This document shows positions 23,938 to 32,536 of a stretch of 64,000 bases of DNA, piece after piece. The notes below the pieces were generated by a model, which worked only from the letters and a program-made list of their open reading frames with translations, was not told the DNA's origin and searched no databases. The DNA comes from Ruegeria sp. THAF33. GTDB taxonomy: Bacteria > Pseudomonadota > Alphaproteobacteria > Rhodobacterales > Rhodobacteraceae. Positions within the stretch are counted from its first letter, which is position 1. Each line of letters starts with the position of its first letter. The stretch covers positions 682,001 through 746,000 of the forward strand of contig NZ_CP045385.1 in NCBI RefSeq assembly GCF_009363615.1, in the 5' to 3' direction. A program made the position numbers and the translations under genes.

Positions 23938-25101
23938 ATGAAAGATATGACCAATCTCGACGAATTCGAAGTAGGCTTTGACATTCCGGCCAAGCCCGGA
24001 ATGGATGAAGCAGATATCCAGACCCCCTCTCTTGTGCTCGATCTCGACGCGCTTGAACGCAACATCAAGAAGATGGGCGACTATGCCAAGGCGCACGGCA
24101 TGCGCCACCGCGTGCATGGAAAAATGCACAAATCGGTAGACGTGGCCAAATTGCAGGAGAAGATCGGAGGCGCTGTTGGCGTCTGCTGCCAGAAAGTTTC
24201 AGAGGCCGAAGTGTTCGTGCGCGGCGGTATCAAGGACGTTCTGGTCTCGAACCAGGTGCGTGACCCCGCCAAGATCGACCGTCTTGCCAGCCTGCCAAAG
24301 TTGGGCAGCCGCATCATCGTCTGTGTCGATGATCTGGACAATGTCGCGGATCTTTCAGGCGCAGCGGTGGATCACGGAACACAGTTGGAGGTCTTCGTCG
24401 AAATCGACTGCGGCGCTGGCCGGTGCGGTGTGACGACAACATCCGACGTGATCGAAATCGCCAAAGCGGTCGAAGCAGCCGAGAACCTGAAATTCACCGG
24501 CATTCAGGCCTATCAGGGCGCAATGCAGCACCTCGACAGCTATGAGGCGCGCAAGGAAAAGCTCGACACCGCAATTTCGATGGTAAAAGACGCGGTTGAA
24601 GGCCTCAAAGCCGAAGGCATCGAGTGCGAATTGGTCTCGGGCGGCGGCACCGGCTCATATTACTTCGAATCCAACTCGGGCGTGTACAACGAACTGCAAT
24701 GCGGGTCCTACGCCTTCATGGACGCCGATTATGGCCGGATCCTGGACAAGGACGGCAACCGGATCGATCAAGGCGAGTGGGAAAACGCATTCTTCATCCT
24801 GACCAGCGTCATGAGCCACGCTAAGGCGGACAAGGCGATCGTCGATGCGGGCCTCAAGGCGCAATCGGTGGACAGCGGTCTGCCCGTTATCTTCGGCCGA
24901 GATGATGTCGAGTACATCAAATGTTCGGACGAACACGGCGTCGTGATGGACCCGAACGGTGTGCTGAAGGTCAACGACAAGCTCAGGCTGGTTCCGGGGC
25001 ACTGCGACCCAACCGCAAATGTACATGATTGGTATGTCGGCGTTCGCAACGGCAAGGTCGAGACCGTCTGGCCCGTATCCGCCCGCGGACGCGCTTATTG
25101 A
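23938..25101 (+). CDS. bhcC: beta-hydroxyaspartate aldolase
   Basis: 387 residues; an internal ATG at 23947 is an alternative start. D-threonine-aldolase family (alanine-racemase-type barrel). PLP Lys62 is in RVHGKMHKS, matching the H-x-K-x-H-K signature. The C-terminal metal site PGHCDPTANVHDWYVG is intact. It joins glycine (from BhcA) with a second glyoxylate to make beta-hydroxyaspartate. It follows bhcB after 27 bases and is separated from bhcD by a 116-base gap holding a long inverted repeat. Confidence 0.92.
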   Translation: MKDMTNLDEFEVGFDIPAKPGMDEADIQTPSLVLDLDALERNIKKMGDYAKAHGMRHRVHGKMHKSVDVAKLQEKIGGAVGVCCQKVSEAEVFVRGGIKDVLVSNQVRDPAKIDRLASLPKLGSRIIVCVDDLDNVADLSGAAVDHGTQLEVFVEIDCGAGRCGVTTTSDVIEIAKAVEAAENLKFTGIQAYQGAMQHLDSYEARKEKLDTAISMVKDAVEGLKAEGIECELVSGGGTGSYYFESNSGVYNELQCGSYAFMDADYGRILDKDGNRIDQGEWENAFFILTSVMSHAKADKAIVDAGLKAQSVDSGLPVIFGRDDVEYIKCSDEHGVVMDPNGVLKVNDKLRLVPGHCDPTANVHDWYVGVRNGKVETVWPVSARGRAY

Positions 25102-25150
25102 TTCGAACTTGCTCTGTTTGGGAGGGCTGGCTCGGAAGCAGCCAGACAGC

Positions 25151-25192
25151 CGCCCGCGTGTATGCTCTCCTTCCGGCGGTGGCACGCGGGCG
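25151..25192 (+). repeat. Inverted repeat between bhcC and bhcD
   Basis: CGCCCGCGTG (25151-25160) pairs perfectly with CACGCGGGCG (25183-25192) across a 22-base loop, inside the 116-base bhcC-bhcD gap. The rest of the operon is tightly packed, so the spacing is unusual. The stem could slow exonucleases, modulate bhcD expression or end some transcripts. No T-tract follows. Confidence 0.55.
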
Positions 25193-25217
25193 CACGAATG
25201 TTTGATTGGAGAATGAA

Positions 25218-26183
25218 ATGCTGATCGTACCCGAGCGTGAGATCGCTGACCTTATGACCCGACAAGCGGCTTTTGACGCGGTCGAACAGGTCTTTGCCGC
25301 AATGGCGTCCGGCGACGCCTACAACTTCCCTGTCGTGCGTGAAGCCATCGGGCACGAAGATGCACTATACGGCTTCAAAGGGGGGTTTGACCGCGCCGGC
25401 CTGACGTTGGGACTGAAGGCGGGCGGCTATTGGCCGAACAATCTGGAAAAACGCGGGCTGATCAACCACCAGTCCACCGTTTTTCTTTTCGACCCCGACA
25501 CGGGCAAGCCATCTGCGATGGTCGGCGGCAACCTTCTGACGGCCCTTCGAACGGCGGCAGCATCATCGGTATCGATCAAGCATCTCGCACGTAGCGACGC
25601 CAAGGTCATAGGCATGATAGGTGCTGGCCACCAGGCAGCCTTTCAGCTTCGCGCGGCACTGGAGCAGCGCGCCTTTGAAAAGGTCATAGGCTGGAACTAT
25701 CACCCCGAAATGCTGCCGAATATCGAGAAGGTCGCCAATGAAGCCGGTGTTCCGTTCCAGGCGGTAGAGCTTGACGAAATGACTGAGGCGGATGTGATCA
25801 TTTCGATCACTTCGGCATTTGCGCCCTCGCTGATGGCGAACCATGTCAGCGCCGGAGCTCATATCGCCTGCATGGGCACGGACACAAAAGGAAAACAGGA
25901 AGTCGAAGCCGCCCTTCTGGCCAGGGCAAGCGTGTTCACGGACGAAGTCGCGCAATCCGTCAGCATCGGCGAAGCGCAGCACGCGGTGGCCGAAGGCCTG
26001 ATCCAAGAAAGCGATGTGGCGCAGCTTGGCGCGGTCATCAACGGCACCGATCCGGGCCGGATATCGGACAATCAGATCACGCTGTTCGATGGCACGGGGG
26101 TTGGCCTTCAAGATCTTGCGGTCGCTGCGTCCGTGGTTGACCTCGCCGTTCGGAAAGGGGTCGCGATCGAGGTCAATTTCTGA
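25218..26183 (+). CDS. bhcD: Iminosuccinate reductase
   Basis: 321 residues from ATG 25218 (MLIVPEREIADLM), with TTGGAGA six bases upstream; the in-frame TTG 25206 is part of that ribosome site. Ornithine-cyclodeaminase/mu-crystallin family: Lys67 (LGLKAGG) and Arg111 (TALRTAA) match the substrate residues of the fold, and the Rossmann loop IGMIGAGHQA is at 131-140. In the cycle it reduces iminosuccinate with NADH to aspartate, regenerating the amino donor for BhcA. A bidirectional terminator follows. Confidence 0.9.
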   Translation: MLIVPEREIADLMTRQAAFDAVEQVFAAMASGDAYNFPVVREAIGHEDALYGFKGGFDRAGLTLGLKAGGYWPNNLEKRGLINHQSTVFLFDPDTGKPSAMVGGNLLTALRTAAASSVSIKHLARSDAKVIGMIGAGHQAAFQLRAALEQRAFEKVIGWNYHPEMLPNIEKVANEAGVPFQAVELDEMTEADVIISITSAFAPSLMANHVSAGAHIACMGTDTKGKQEVEAALLARASVFTDEVAQSVSIGEAQHAVAEGLIQESDVAQLGAVINGTDPGRISDNQITLFDGTGVGLQDLAVAASVVDLAVRKGVAIEVNF

Positions 26184-26284
26184 AGCCAGATGGCGACACC
26201 CTGTTGGGCATTGTCTCGGCGGTTCCTTTAGGCGGAGAACTTTTGACAGCAGATCTCCATTAAATGGTGACCAAAAAATGAAAC

Positions 26285-26317
26285 GCGGCGCGCCAAGGCG
26301 CGCCGCTTCATGTTTTT
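26285..26317. terminator. Bidirectional terminator between bhcD and the purine permease
   Basis: A perfect 10-bp stem, GCGGCGCGCC (26285-26294) and GGCGCGCCGC (26297-26306). A T-run (26312-26317) lies on the plus side and a complementary A-run (26273-26278) on the other. It can therefore end transcripts from both converging operons. Confidence 0.85.
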
Positions 26318-26348
26318 TCAGGGCGATCAGTGTATCAGGTCGAACGTA

Positions 26349-27773
26349 TCAGACGTGGTCGTCTTGCTCGATGGACCCAAGACCATGACCGGCCATGCCG
26401 CCCGAGACCTCTTCGGTCGCTTCGTCGGAAAGTTCTTCGGGAAGCACCAGATTCAATACAATAGCGATGACGGCGGCGGGCAGGATTCCTGATGTCGCCA
26501 GAACCTTCAATGTGCCAGGCAAGTATTGCAACGCGTTGGGTTCCAGTTGCAAACCCAGCCCAAGGCTCAGGGCGATTGCAAAAATCACCATGTTGCGCCG
26601 GTTCCAGTTCACGTCCGACAGCATCGAAACCCCTGCGGCAACAACCATGCCGAACATCACGATCACGCCGCCGCCAAGAACCTCGATCGGAATGGACGAG
26701 ATTATCGCCCCGATTTTGGGGATAAGCCCGCAAACGATCAGGAAAAGCGCGCCGATGGTCACGACCATGCGGCTCATGACGCCGGTCATGGCAATCAACC
26801 CGACATTCTGACTGAACGACGTGTTCGGCAGCGCCCCAAACAGGCCAGAGATCGCAGTACCAAGACCATCAGCATAGGTCGCGCCCTGTATTTCCTTGTC
26901 GGTGGCTTCGCGGCCAGCGCCCCCTTTGGTGATACCGGATACATCCCCAACGGTTTCAACGGCGGAAACAAAAGACATTGCACAGAAACCGATGATGGCC
27001 GCGACCGAAAATTCAAGGCCAAAATGCAAGGGGTTCGGCAGAGCAAAGGATGCCGCATTGCCGACGTTGCCCAGATTCACCTGGCCAAGCAGGAAGGCCA
27101 CGGCGTATCCGACCAGCAGTCCGATCAGAACCGCCGACACCGACAACATGCCCCGGGCAAAGAATTTCAGGCCAAGCGTGACCACGATTACGGTTCCGGC
27201 CATGAACCAGTTCAGACCCGAGCCATATTCCTCGGTACCAATGGCGGGCACACCGCCGGCGGCATATTGGATGCCGACTTTGACAAGTGCCAGGCCGATC
27301 ATGGTCACCACAAGGCCCGTAACCAGCGGCGGAAGAGCAAAGCGAATGCGCCCTATGAACAACCCGAGGCAGGCGTGGAACAAGCCACCGACAACGACCC
27401 CGCCCATCAGGACGGCAATTGCGTCAACGCCCTTGCCTACCACCAGTGGAATCATGATCGGGATAAAGGCAAACGATGTCCCCTGCACGATCGGCAGCCG
27501 GGCACCAACAGGCCCCACACCAATGGATTGAAACAACGTGGCGACGCCCGCGAAGAACATCGACATCTGGATCATGTAGATCATCTGCGGAAAATCGGGG
27601 CTGTTCGAGCCAAAGCCGAAACCGGCCGCGCCACAAACGATAATGGCTGGCGTGACGTTGGACACGAACATCGCCAGTACATGTTGAATTCCAAGCGGCA
27701 CCGCCTTCAGCAGCGGCGGAGTATAATTCGGATCGCGGAGTTGTTCCGGCGTTCCGATGGATGCATCTGACAT
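26349..27773 (-). CDS. NCS2 urate/xanthine permease
   Basis: 474 residues from ATG 27773-27771 (MSDASIGTPEQL), with GGGAGGAAAG upstream; the frame extends to 27830 without a ribosome site. A multi-helix nucleobase-ascorbate transporter: SAVETVGDVSGITKGG and the NAT signature QNVGLIAMTGVMSR are both present. The signature is of the purine (urate/xanthine) type rather than the uracil type. It is in the minus-strand operon with allA and the puuE-uraD fusion, so urate is the likely main cargo. Confidence 0.87.
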   Translation of the reverse strand: MSDASIGTPEQLRDPNYTPPLLKAVPLGIQHVLAMFVSNVTPAIIVCGAAGFGFGSNSPDFPQMIYMIQMSMFFAGVATLFQSIGVGPVGARLPIVQGTSFAFIPIMIPLVVGKGVDAIAVLMGGVVVGGLFHACLGLFIGRIRFALPPLVTGLVVTMIGLALVKVGIQYAAGGVPAIGTEEYGSGLNWFMAGTVIVVTLGLKFFARGMLSVSAVLIGLLVGYAVAFLLGQVNLGNVGNAASFALPNPLHFGLEFSVAAIIGFCAMSFVSAVETVGDVSGITKGGAGREATDKEIQGATYADGLGTAISGLFGALPNTSFSQNVGLIAMTGVMSRMVVTIGALFLIVCGLIPKIGAIISSIPIEVLGGGVIVMFGMVVAAGVSMLSDVNWNRRNMVIFAIALSLGLGLQLEPNALQYLPGTLKVLATSGILPAAVIAIVLNLVLPEELSDEATEEVSGGMAGHGLGSIEQDDHV

Positions 27774-27826
27774 TTGGTCTTTCCTCCCTTGAGGTTCGCA
27801 GCCGGCTCCTCTTCCGGCAACGCGCC

Positions 27827-28312
27827 TCATTCTGTGATTTCAAAAGCCTCCTCGAACCAATGCTCTTCGAGGTTGGGCCCGGCCCCAATTCGGTCGACCA
27901 CCGCAAAAAGTCCGGGCGCATGAAGCGGGGTCAGAACGCCATGCCAGGTGTTGCGACGATAATTCACACCCTGCCCGGGCGCTGTTTTGAAGGCGATGGG
28001 GCGCCCGGGTGTTCCGTTTTCATCCGGGGCCACGACCACGACAAATGGTTTGTCCGACAAAGGCAAAAAGGCTTGGCTGCCATCCGGATGGCGTTCCACC
28101 ATTTCCAACTTGATCGGCAGGCTGAAGGCTTCGGACTGAAACACGCTGATACCCGCGCGCCCATCGTGGAAATCCAACACGGCCCGGTCGTGATAGCGGG
28201 CGCATTTACCCTGATTAATAAGCTTATCCACCTGGCCAGCCGCCTCGATGACATCGCCGAAAGGTGCAAATGCCTCTGACGTCAAGGGGCGGAGTTTCAA
28301 GGCAGCCGTCAT
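27827..28312 (-). CDS. allA: Ureidoglycolate lyase
   Basis: 161 residues, the normal AllA length, beginning MTAALKLRPLTSEAFAPFGDVIEA. It includes ALDFHDGR-like and AFLPLSDKPFVVVVAP strands and GQGVNYRRNTWHGVLTPL, the conserved histidine loop of the cupin-like fold. It splits ureidoglycolate into glyoxylate and urea, linking purine breakdown to the bhc genes. It overlaps the fusion gene upstream as ATGA and lies 53 bases before the permease gene. Confidence 0.9.
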   Translation of the reverse strand: MTAALKLRPLTSEAFAPFGDVIEAAGQVDKLINQGKCARYHDRAVLDFHDGRAGISVFQSEAFSLPIKLEMVERHPDGSQAFLPLSDKPFVVVVAPDENGTPGRPIAFKTAPGQGVNYRRNTWHGVLTPLHAPGLFAVVDRIGAGPNLEEHWFEEAFEITE

Positions 28313-29721
28313 TGCGCGAACTTCTCGATCAGGCGCAATTCGGCAATGCGCTCGACCTGACGGCAGGCTTCGGCAAATTCGCTGTCGCGGTCATTGTCGA
28401 TGCGACGGCGAAAGGCTTCCAGAATGCTGGCCTTGGTGTTGTCTTTGACGGCAATGATGAAAGGAAAGCCGAACTTGGTCGTGTAGGCTTCGTTCAACGC
28501 CGTGAACGTTGCGCGTTCTTCATCGGTCAGCATGTCCAGACCCGCACCGGCCTGTTCCGCGGTGCTTTCCTTGGTCAGGCGGCCGGCGGCGGCCAGCTTG
28601 CCCGCCAGGTCCGGGTGGGCTGTCAGAACGCCAAGGCGCTGCTCGGGCGAGGCGGAACGGAACACACGCGCCAGCGCGCTGTGGACACCAGCGGCATTGT
28701 CATGCGTCGGGCCCAGTTCCAGTTCATACGCACCTTCGGCAATCCACGGGCTATGCTCGAACACGCCGCCGAATTCCAACACGAAGGTTGGTCGATCCAT
28801 TTCGGACGGGGTCAGCCGTTGCACCGGTGGGTGTTCCCTGGCCCAGTGGTCGGCAATCTGCTCGCGCGTTGCGAACCAGACACCGTCGTGGTTTCTGAAA
28901 TAATCAAGTGCGCGTTTCAGCGCCATGGCGCGACCCGGGCGACCGATCAGACGGCAGTGCAACCCAATCGAGAGCATCTTGGGCGCGCCCGCCTCACCCT
29001 CGGCATAGAGCATGTCAAAGCTGTCTTTCAGATAGCTTTCGAATTGTTCCCCATTGGTGAACCCAGCCTGGATTGCAAAGCGCATATCGTTGCAGTCCAG
29101 TGTATAGGGCATGATCAGTTGATCCTTGCCCCCTGCCTTGATCCAATATGGCAGATCGTCGGCGTAGCTGTCGGCGATATAGGCAAAGTCGCCTTCCCTG
29201 GCGGCCAGTTCGACCGTATTCATCGAACAGCGGCCCGTATACCAACCACGGGGCGGCTGACCTGTAACCTCTGTGTGCAGGCGGATTGCTTCGCGGATCT
29301 GGGAACGTTCTTCTTCTGCGCCCATGTCCTTGTGTTCAATCCACTTCAAACCGTGGCTGGCGATCTCCCACCCGGCATGCTTCATCGCCGCAACCTGTGC
29401 AGGTGCACGCGCCAAAGCGGTTGCAACACCGTAGACGGTAACAGGCAGATCCTGCAAAAGGCGATGCACGCGCCAGAACCCCGCGCGGCTGCCGTATTCA
29501 TAGATCGATTCCATGTTCCAGTGCCGTTGCCCCGGCCAAGGGGCGGCTCCGGTGATCTCGGACAGAAACGCTTCGGATGCGGCATCGCCGTGCAGAACGT
29601 TGTTTTCACCGCCCTCTTCGTAATTCAGCACGATCTGAATGGCGATTTTGGCGTCGTTCGGCCAGTTTGCTTTGGGAACTTGCCCACCGTAACCGGTCAT
29701 GTCTCGTGGATAAGGCTTCAC
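28309..29721 (-). CDS. puuE-uraD: Fusion of PuuE allantoinase and OHCU decarboxylase (UraD)
   Basis: 470 residues from GTG 29721-29719 (MKPYPRDMTGYGG), with AAGAAGGA upstream; a TTG at 29766 is less likely. The N-terminal about 310 residues are the polysaccharide-deacetylase-like allantoinase (NYEEGGENNVLHGD, SHGLKWIEH, GLHCRLIGRPGR). The C-terminal about 160 residues are the OHCU decarboxylase domain: AHPDLAGKLA (catalytic His), LTKESTAEQAGAGL (catalytic Glu/Gln) and FGFPFIIAVKDNTKASIL. One polypeptide thus makes S-allantoin from OHCU and opens the ring to allantoate. This two-step fusion is known in other proteobacteria. Confidence 0.9.
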   Translation of the reverse strand: MKPYPRDMTGYGGQVPKANWPNDAKIAIQIVLNYEEGGENNVLHGDAASEAFLSEITGAAPWPGQRHWNMESIYEYGSRAGFWRVHRLLQDLPVTVYGVATALARAPAQVAAMKHAGWEIASHGLKWIEHKDMGAEEERSQIREAIRLHTEVTGQPPRGWYTGRCSMNTVELAAREGDFAYIADSYADDLPYWIKAGGKDQLIMPYTLDCNDMRFAIQAGFTNGEQFESYLKDSFDMLYAEGEAGAPKMLSIGLHCRLIGRPGRAMALKRALDYFRNHDGVWFATREQIADHWAREHPPVQRLTPSEMDRPTFVLEFGGVFEHSPWIAEGAYELELGPTHDNAAGVHSALARVFRSASPEQRLGVLTAHPDLAGKLAAAGRLTKESTAEQAGAGLDMLTDEERATFTALNEAYTTKFGFPFIIAVKDNTKASILEAFRRRIDNDRDSEFAEACRQVERIAELRLIEKFAQ

Positions 29722-29867
29722 ATCGGTTTCCTTCTTCTTGAATTGATCAATACCCCAGATAATCAAAGATGTTTTTCAAAAAATGCAGAAAGCAGCTTCC
29801 CACAGACTGCCTTTGCTCCTGGATGCGAAAACAGACTAGTAACTGTATAACTTGAGGAGTAGCGCAA
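29722..29867. promoter_or_regulatory. Divergent promoter region between puuE-uraD and uraH
   Basis: A 146-base AT-richer gap between two starts facing away from each other. TTGAGGAG (29852-29859) is the uraH ribosome site. No clear operator was recognised. The LysR genes at 30227 and 32535 are the nearest candidate regulators. Confidence 0.4.
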
Positions 29868-30221
29868 ATGACCGGTTACCTTACAACACATGTTCTGGAT
29901 ACGGCCCGGGGGTGCCCCGCCGAAGGATTGAAAATCGAACTGTTCCGCATTGAAGGTGCAGACCGCCAGTTGCTGAAAACTCTGGTCACCAATGACGACG
30001 GCCGGACCGACGAACAAATTCTGCCCGAAGCAGAGTTTTCAACAGGTGACTACGAACTTGTCTTCCATGCCGGGGATTACCTTGATGCCTGCGGCACACC
30101 ACCTGAAAACCCGCGCTTTCTGAACGTCATCCCGATCCAGTTTGGAATGTCCGAACATTCGCATTACCACGTGCCTCTGCTGCTTTCGCCCTTCGGGTAC
30201 TCGACCTATCGCGGCAGCTGA
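29868..30221 (+). CDS. uraH: 5-hydroxyisourate hydrolase (transthyretin-like)
   Basis: 117 residues, the usual length. N-terminal [21 protein letters not shown] carries the catalytic histidine. The middle has FHAGDYLD. The chain ends STYRGS, the C-terminal tetrapeptide YRGS that marks hydroxyisourate hydrolases and separates them from transthyretin. It converts 5-hydroxyisourate (from PuuD) to OHCU for the UraD domain encoded divergently. The next gene converges after 5 bases. Confidence 0.94.
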   Translation: MTGYLTTHVLDTARGCPAEGLKIELFRIEGADRQLLKTLVTNDDGRTDEQILPEAEFSTGDYELVFHAGDYLDACGTPPENPRFLNVIPIQFGMSEHSHYHVPLLLSPFGYSTYRGS

Positions 30222-30226
30222 GCGAC

Positions 30227-31147
30227 CTACCGGGCCGTATTTGCCGCCGCAATCGACGACCCGATGCGTTCGATTATGAATTCCATGAAAAGCCGCGTTT
30301 TGGGGTCCTGCATACGGCGGTGCGTAAACAGACATGCCATCTGAATCGGTTCTGGCGGCGTCTTTTCCGCCACCGGAACCAGTGTCCCGGCCTTGAGATG
30401 TTGAGCGATCTCAAAAATCGGCTTCAACGCGATACCATGTCCGCCAAGGGCCCAGTCTGTCAGCACGTCGCCATCGTCTGACTCGTAGCGCCCGGAAACC
30501 CGGAACCGTTTTGGCCCCGTATCGGTCCTCAAAAGCCATTGAAACTCGGTCGCGCCCGGGAACCGCAAATTGAGACATTCGTGCTCATCAGCGATCAACG
30601 CGTCCCCGCTTTCGGGCATCCCGCGCTTTTTGATGTATTTCGGGGATGCACAAAGCACTCTTTCGACATCCGCGATCTTGCGAATACGCAGGTTGCTGTC
30701 CTCTGGCTGACCAAGAAAAAATGCCAAGTCCAGACCTTCGGTTGTCAGATCTACCTTTCGGTCGGTAAGCCTTAACCGAACGTTCACCTCGGGGTACTCG
30801 GCGAGAAATTTCGGGACCTGCGGCGCAATCAACCGACGCCCGACCCCCAAAGGCGCCGCGACATAGAGTGACCCTTTCAGGTTTTCGGTAAGATTGACGA
30901 TCTGGGCTTCGGCACTTTCGACTGCTTCTAGGATCTCTGCCGCGCCACGATAGAAAGATTTTCCCTGCTCGGTGGGCGTCAGGCTGCGTGTCGTGCGTTG
31001 GAACAAACGCACGCCAAGATGCTCTTCCAATTGCGATATACGCGCCGACGTGACGGCTGGCGAAACTCTCAGATCACGGCCCGCGGCGGACATGCTGCCC
31101 AATTCATAGACCCGGACAAAGGTTCTGATGTTATCAAGGTAGGACAT
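30227..31147 (-). CDS. LysR-family regulator next to puuD and uraH
   Basis: 306 residues. N-terminal HTH (about 1-60: MSYLDNIRTFVRVYELGSMS, DLRVSPAVTSARISQLE, then LFQRTTRSLTPTEQG) and a substrate-binding domain (PLGVGRRLIAPQVPKFLAEYP, LAFFLGQPEDSNLRIRK). It is divergent from puuD across a 101-base gap and is probably its regulator. It is closely related to the protein encoded at 32535-33437, so the pair arose by duplication and flanks puuD. A purine or ureide inducer is inferred from position only. Confidence 0.85.
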   Translation of the reverse strand: MSYLDNIRTFVRVYELGSMSAAGRDLRVSPAVTSARISQLEEHLGVRLFQRTTRSLTPTEQGKSFYRGAAEILEAVESAEAQIVNLTENLKGSLYVAAPLGVGRRLIAPQVPKFLAEYPEVNVRLRLTDRKVDLTTEGLDLAFFLGQPEDSNLRIRKIADVERVLCASPKYIKKRGMPESGDALIADEHECLNLRFPGATEFQWLLRTDTGPKRFRVSGRYESDDGDVLTDWALGGHGIALKPIFEIAQHLKAGTLVPVAEKTPPEPIQMACLFTHRRMQDPKTRLFMEFIIERIGSSIAAANTAR

Positions 31148-31248
31148 TTTTTTGCATTTTTTGATACTGCTTGGTCTTTACCAGCAATACCAGAACAAAA
31201 CACACTCGCATAGAGTAACCGGAAGCAAAGAATCTTAGGAGCAAAGCC

Positions 31249-32481
31249 ATGTATGACTTGGCCGTGATGTGGGAGTGGATCGCCTTTTCCTTCCGCTGGC
31301 TGCATGTGATCACCGCGATGGCGTGGATTGGGGCGTCATTCTACTTTATCGCGCTGGACCTCATGCTCAAGCCGAACCCAGCCCTGCCGGACGGGGCCTA
31401 CGGCGAAGAATGGGAAGTACATGGCGGCGGCTTCTACCACACCGTCAAATACCTGGTTGCGCCCTCGCGCATGCCCGAGCACCTGACCTGGCACAAATGG
31501 CAGAGTTACACGACCTGGCTGTCAGGTGCGGCGTTGCTCATGATCATATACTGGGTCGGGGGCGAGCTGTTCCTTCTGGATCCAACCAAAGTGGACCTGG
31601 CGCTGTGGCAGGGGATTCTGATTTCCGGCGGATCACTGACCATTGGTTGGCTGCTCTACGACCAGATGTGCAAATCCAAGCTGAGCGATCACCCGACCGT
31701 TCTGATGCTGCTTTTGTTCGTGATCCTGGTGATCATGTCCTGGGGTTACAACCAGATCTTCACCGGTCGTGCCGCGCTTTTGCATCTTGGCGCCTTCACT
31801 GCGACGATCATGACGGCCAACGTGTTCTTTCAGATCATGCCAAACCAACGGATCGTGGTCGAAGACCTCAAGGCCGGTCGGACACCTGATGCCAAATACG
31901 GCAAGATCGCCAAGGTACGATCCACGCACAACAACTATCTGACTTTGCCGGTCGTGTTCCTGATGTTGTCGAACCACTATCCGCTTGCTTTCGGCACCGA
32001 GTATTCCTGGATCATCGCCAGCCTGATCTTTCTGACGGGCGTCACCATCCGTCACTATTTCAACACGATGCACGCAACCGGGAAAGGCCCGCACTGGACC
32101 TGGGGCGTGACGGTTCTGCTAATGGTCGTGATCGCCTGGCTGTCTTCGGTGAGAAACACCGAGACATGGGAAGACGCCGAAGCGCGCGAGCTGACGCCAT
32201 ACGAGCAGAAATATGCGTCCGCCGCAGGCTTCGAAGATGCCTATGACACGGTCTTGGGCAATTGCTCGATGTGCCACGCCCGCGAGCCGGTGTACGGCAC
32301 CATGAAATGGGCCCCGAAGAAAGTTTACCTTGAGACACCCGGCGATGTCGCCCGACATGCTGACCAGATCTATCTGCAAGCCGGGATCAGCCACGCAATG
32401 CCGCCACCATCGGCAGTGCAAATGGATGAAGAGGCGCGCCAAACCCTCATCGCATGGGTGCGTGAAGTCAGAAACCAATAG
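31249..32481 (+). CDS. puuD: Membrane-bound urate hydroxylase with cytochrome c domain
   Basis: 410 residues. The N-terminal about 300 residues are a multi-helix membrane domain of the PuuD urate-oxidase family (FRWLHVITAMAWIGASFYF, MTANVFFQIMPNQR, and RSTHNNYLTLPVVFLMLSNHYP). The C-terminal about 85 residues are a cytochrome c domain with the heme site Cys339-x2-Cys342-His343 (NCSMCHA). It oxidises urate to 5-hydroxyisourate and passes electrons to a c-type chain instead of making hydrogen peroxide like soluble uricase. A strong terminator follows. Confidence 0.93.
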   Translation: MYDLAVMWEWIAFSFRWLHVITAMAWIGASFYFIALDLMLKPNPALPDGAYGEEWEVHGGGFYHTVKYLVAPSRMPEHLTWHKWQSYTTWLSGAALLMIIYWVGGELFLLDPTKVDLALWQGILISGGSLTIGWLLYDQMCKSKLSDHPTVLMLLLFVILVIMSWGYNQIFTGRAALLHLGAFTATIMTANVFFQIMPNQRIVVEDLKAGRTPDAKYGKIAKVRSTHNNYLTLPVVFLMLSNHYPLAFGTEYSWIIASLIFLTGVTIRHYFNTMHATGKGPHWTWGVTVLLMVVIAWLSSVRNTETWEDAEARELTPYEQKYASAAGFEDAYDTVLGNCSMCHAREPVYGTMKWAPKKVYLETPGDVARHADQIYLQAGISHAMPPPSAVQMDEEARQTLIAWVREVRNQ

Positions 32482-32508
32482 TCGCCTGCGTGCAAAACGA
32501 TGACAGCG

Positions 32509-32536
32509 AACCGGGCCGTGATGCCCGGTTTTCTTT
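32509..32536 (+). terminator. Rho-independent terminator of puuD
   Basis: AACCGGGC (32509-32516) and GCCCGGTT (32523-32530) form an 8-bp stem with a six-base loop, followed by TTCTTT. It ends the puuD transcript just before the stop of the convergent LysR gene. Confidence 0.9.
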
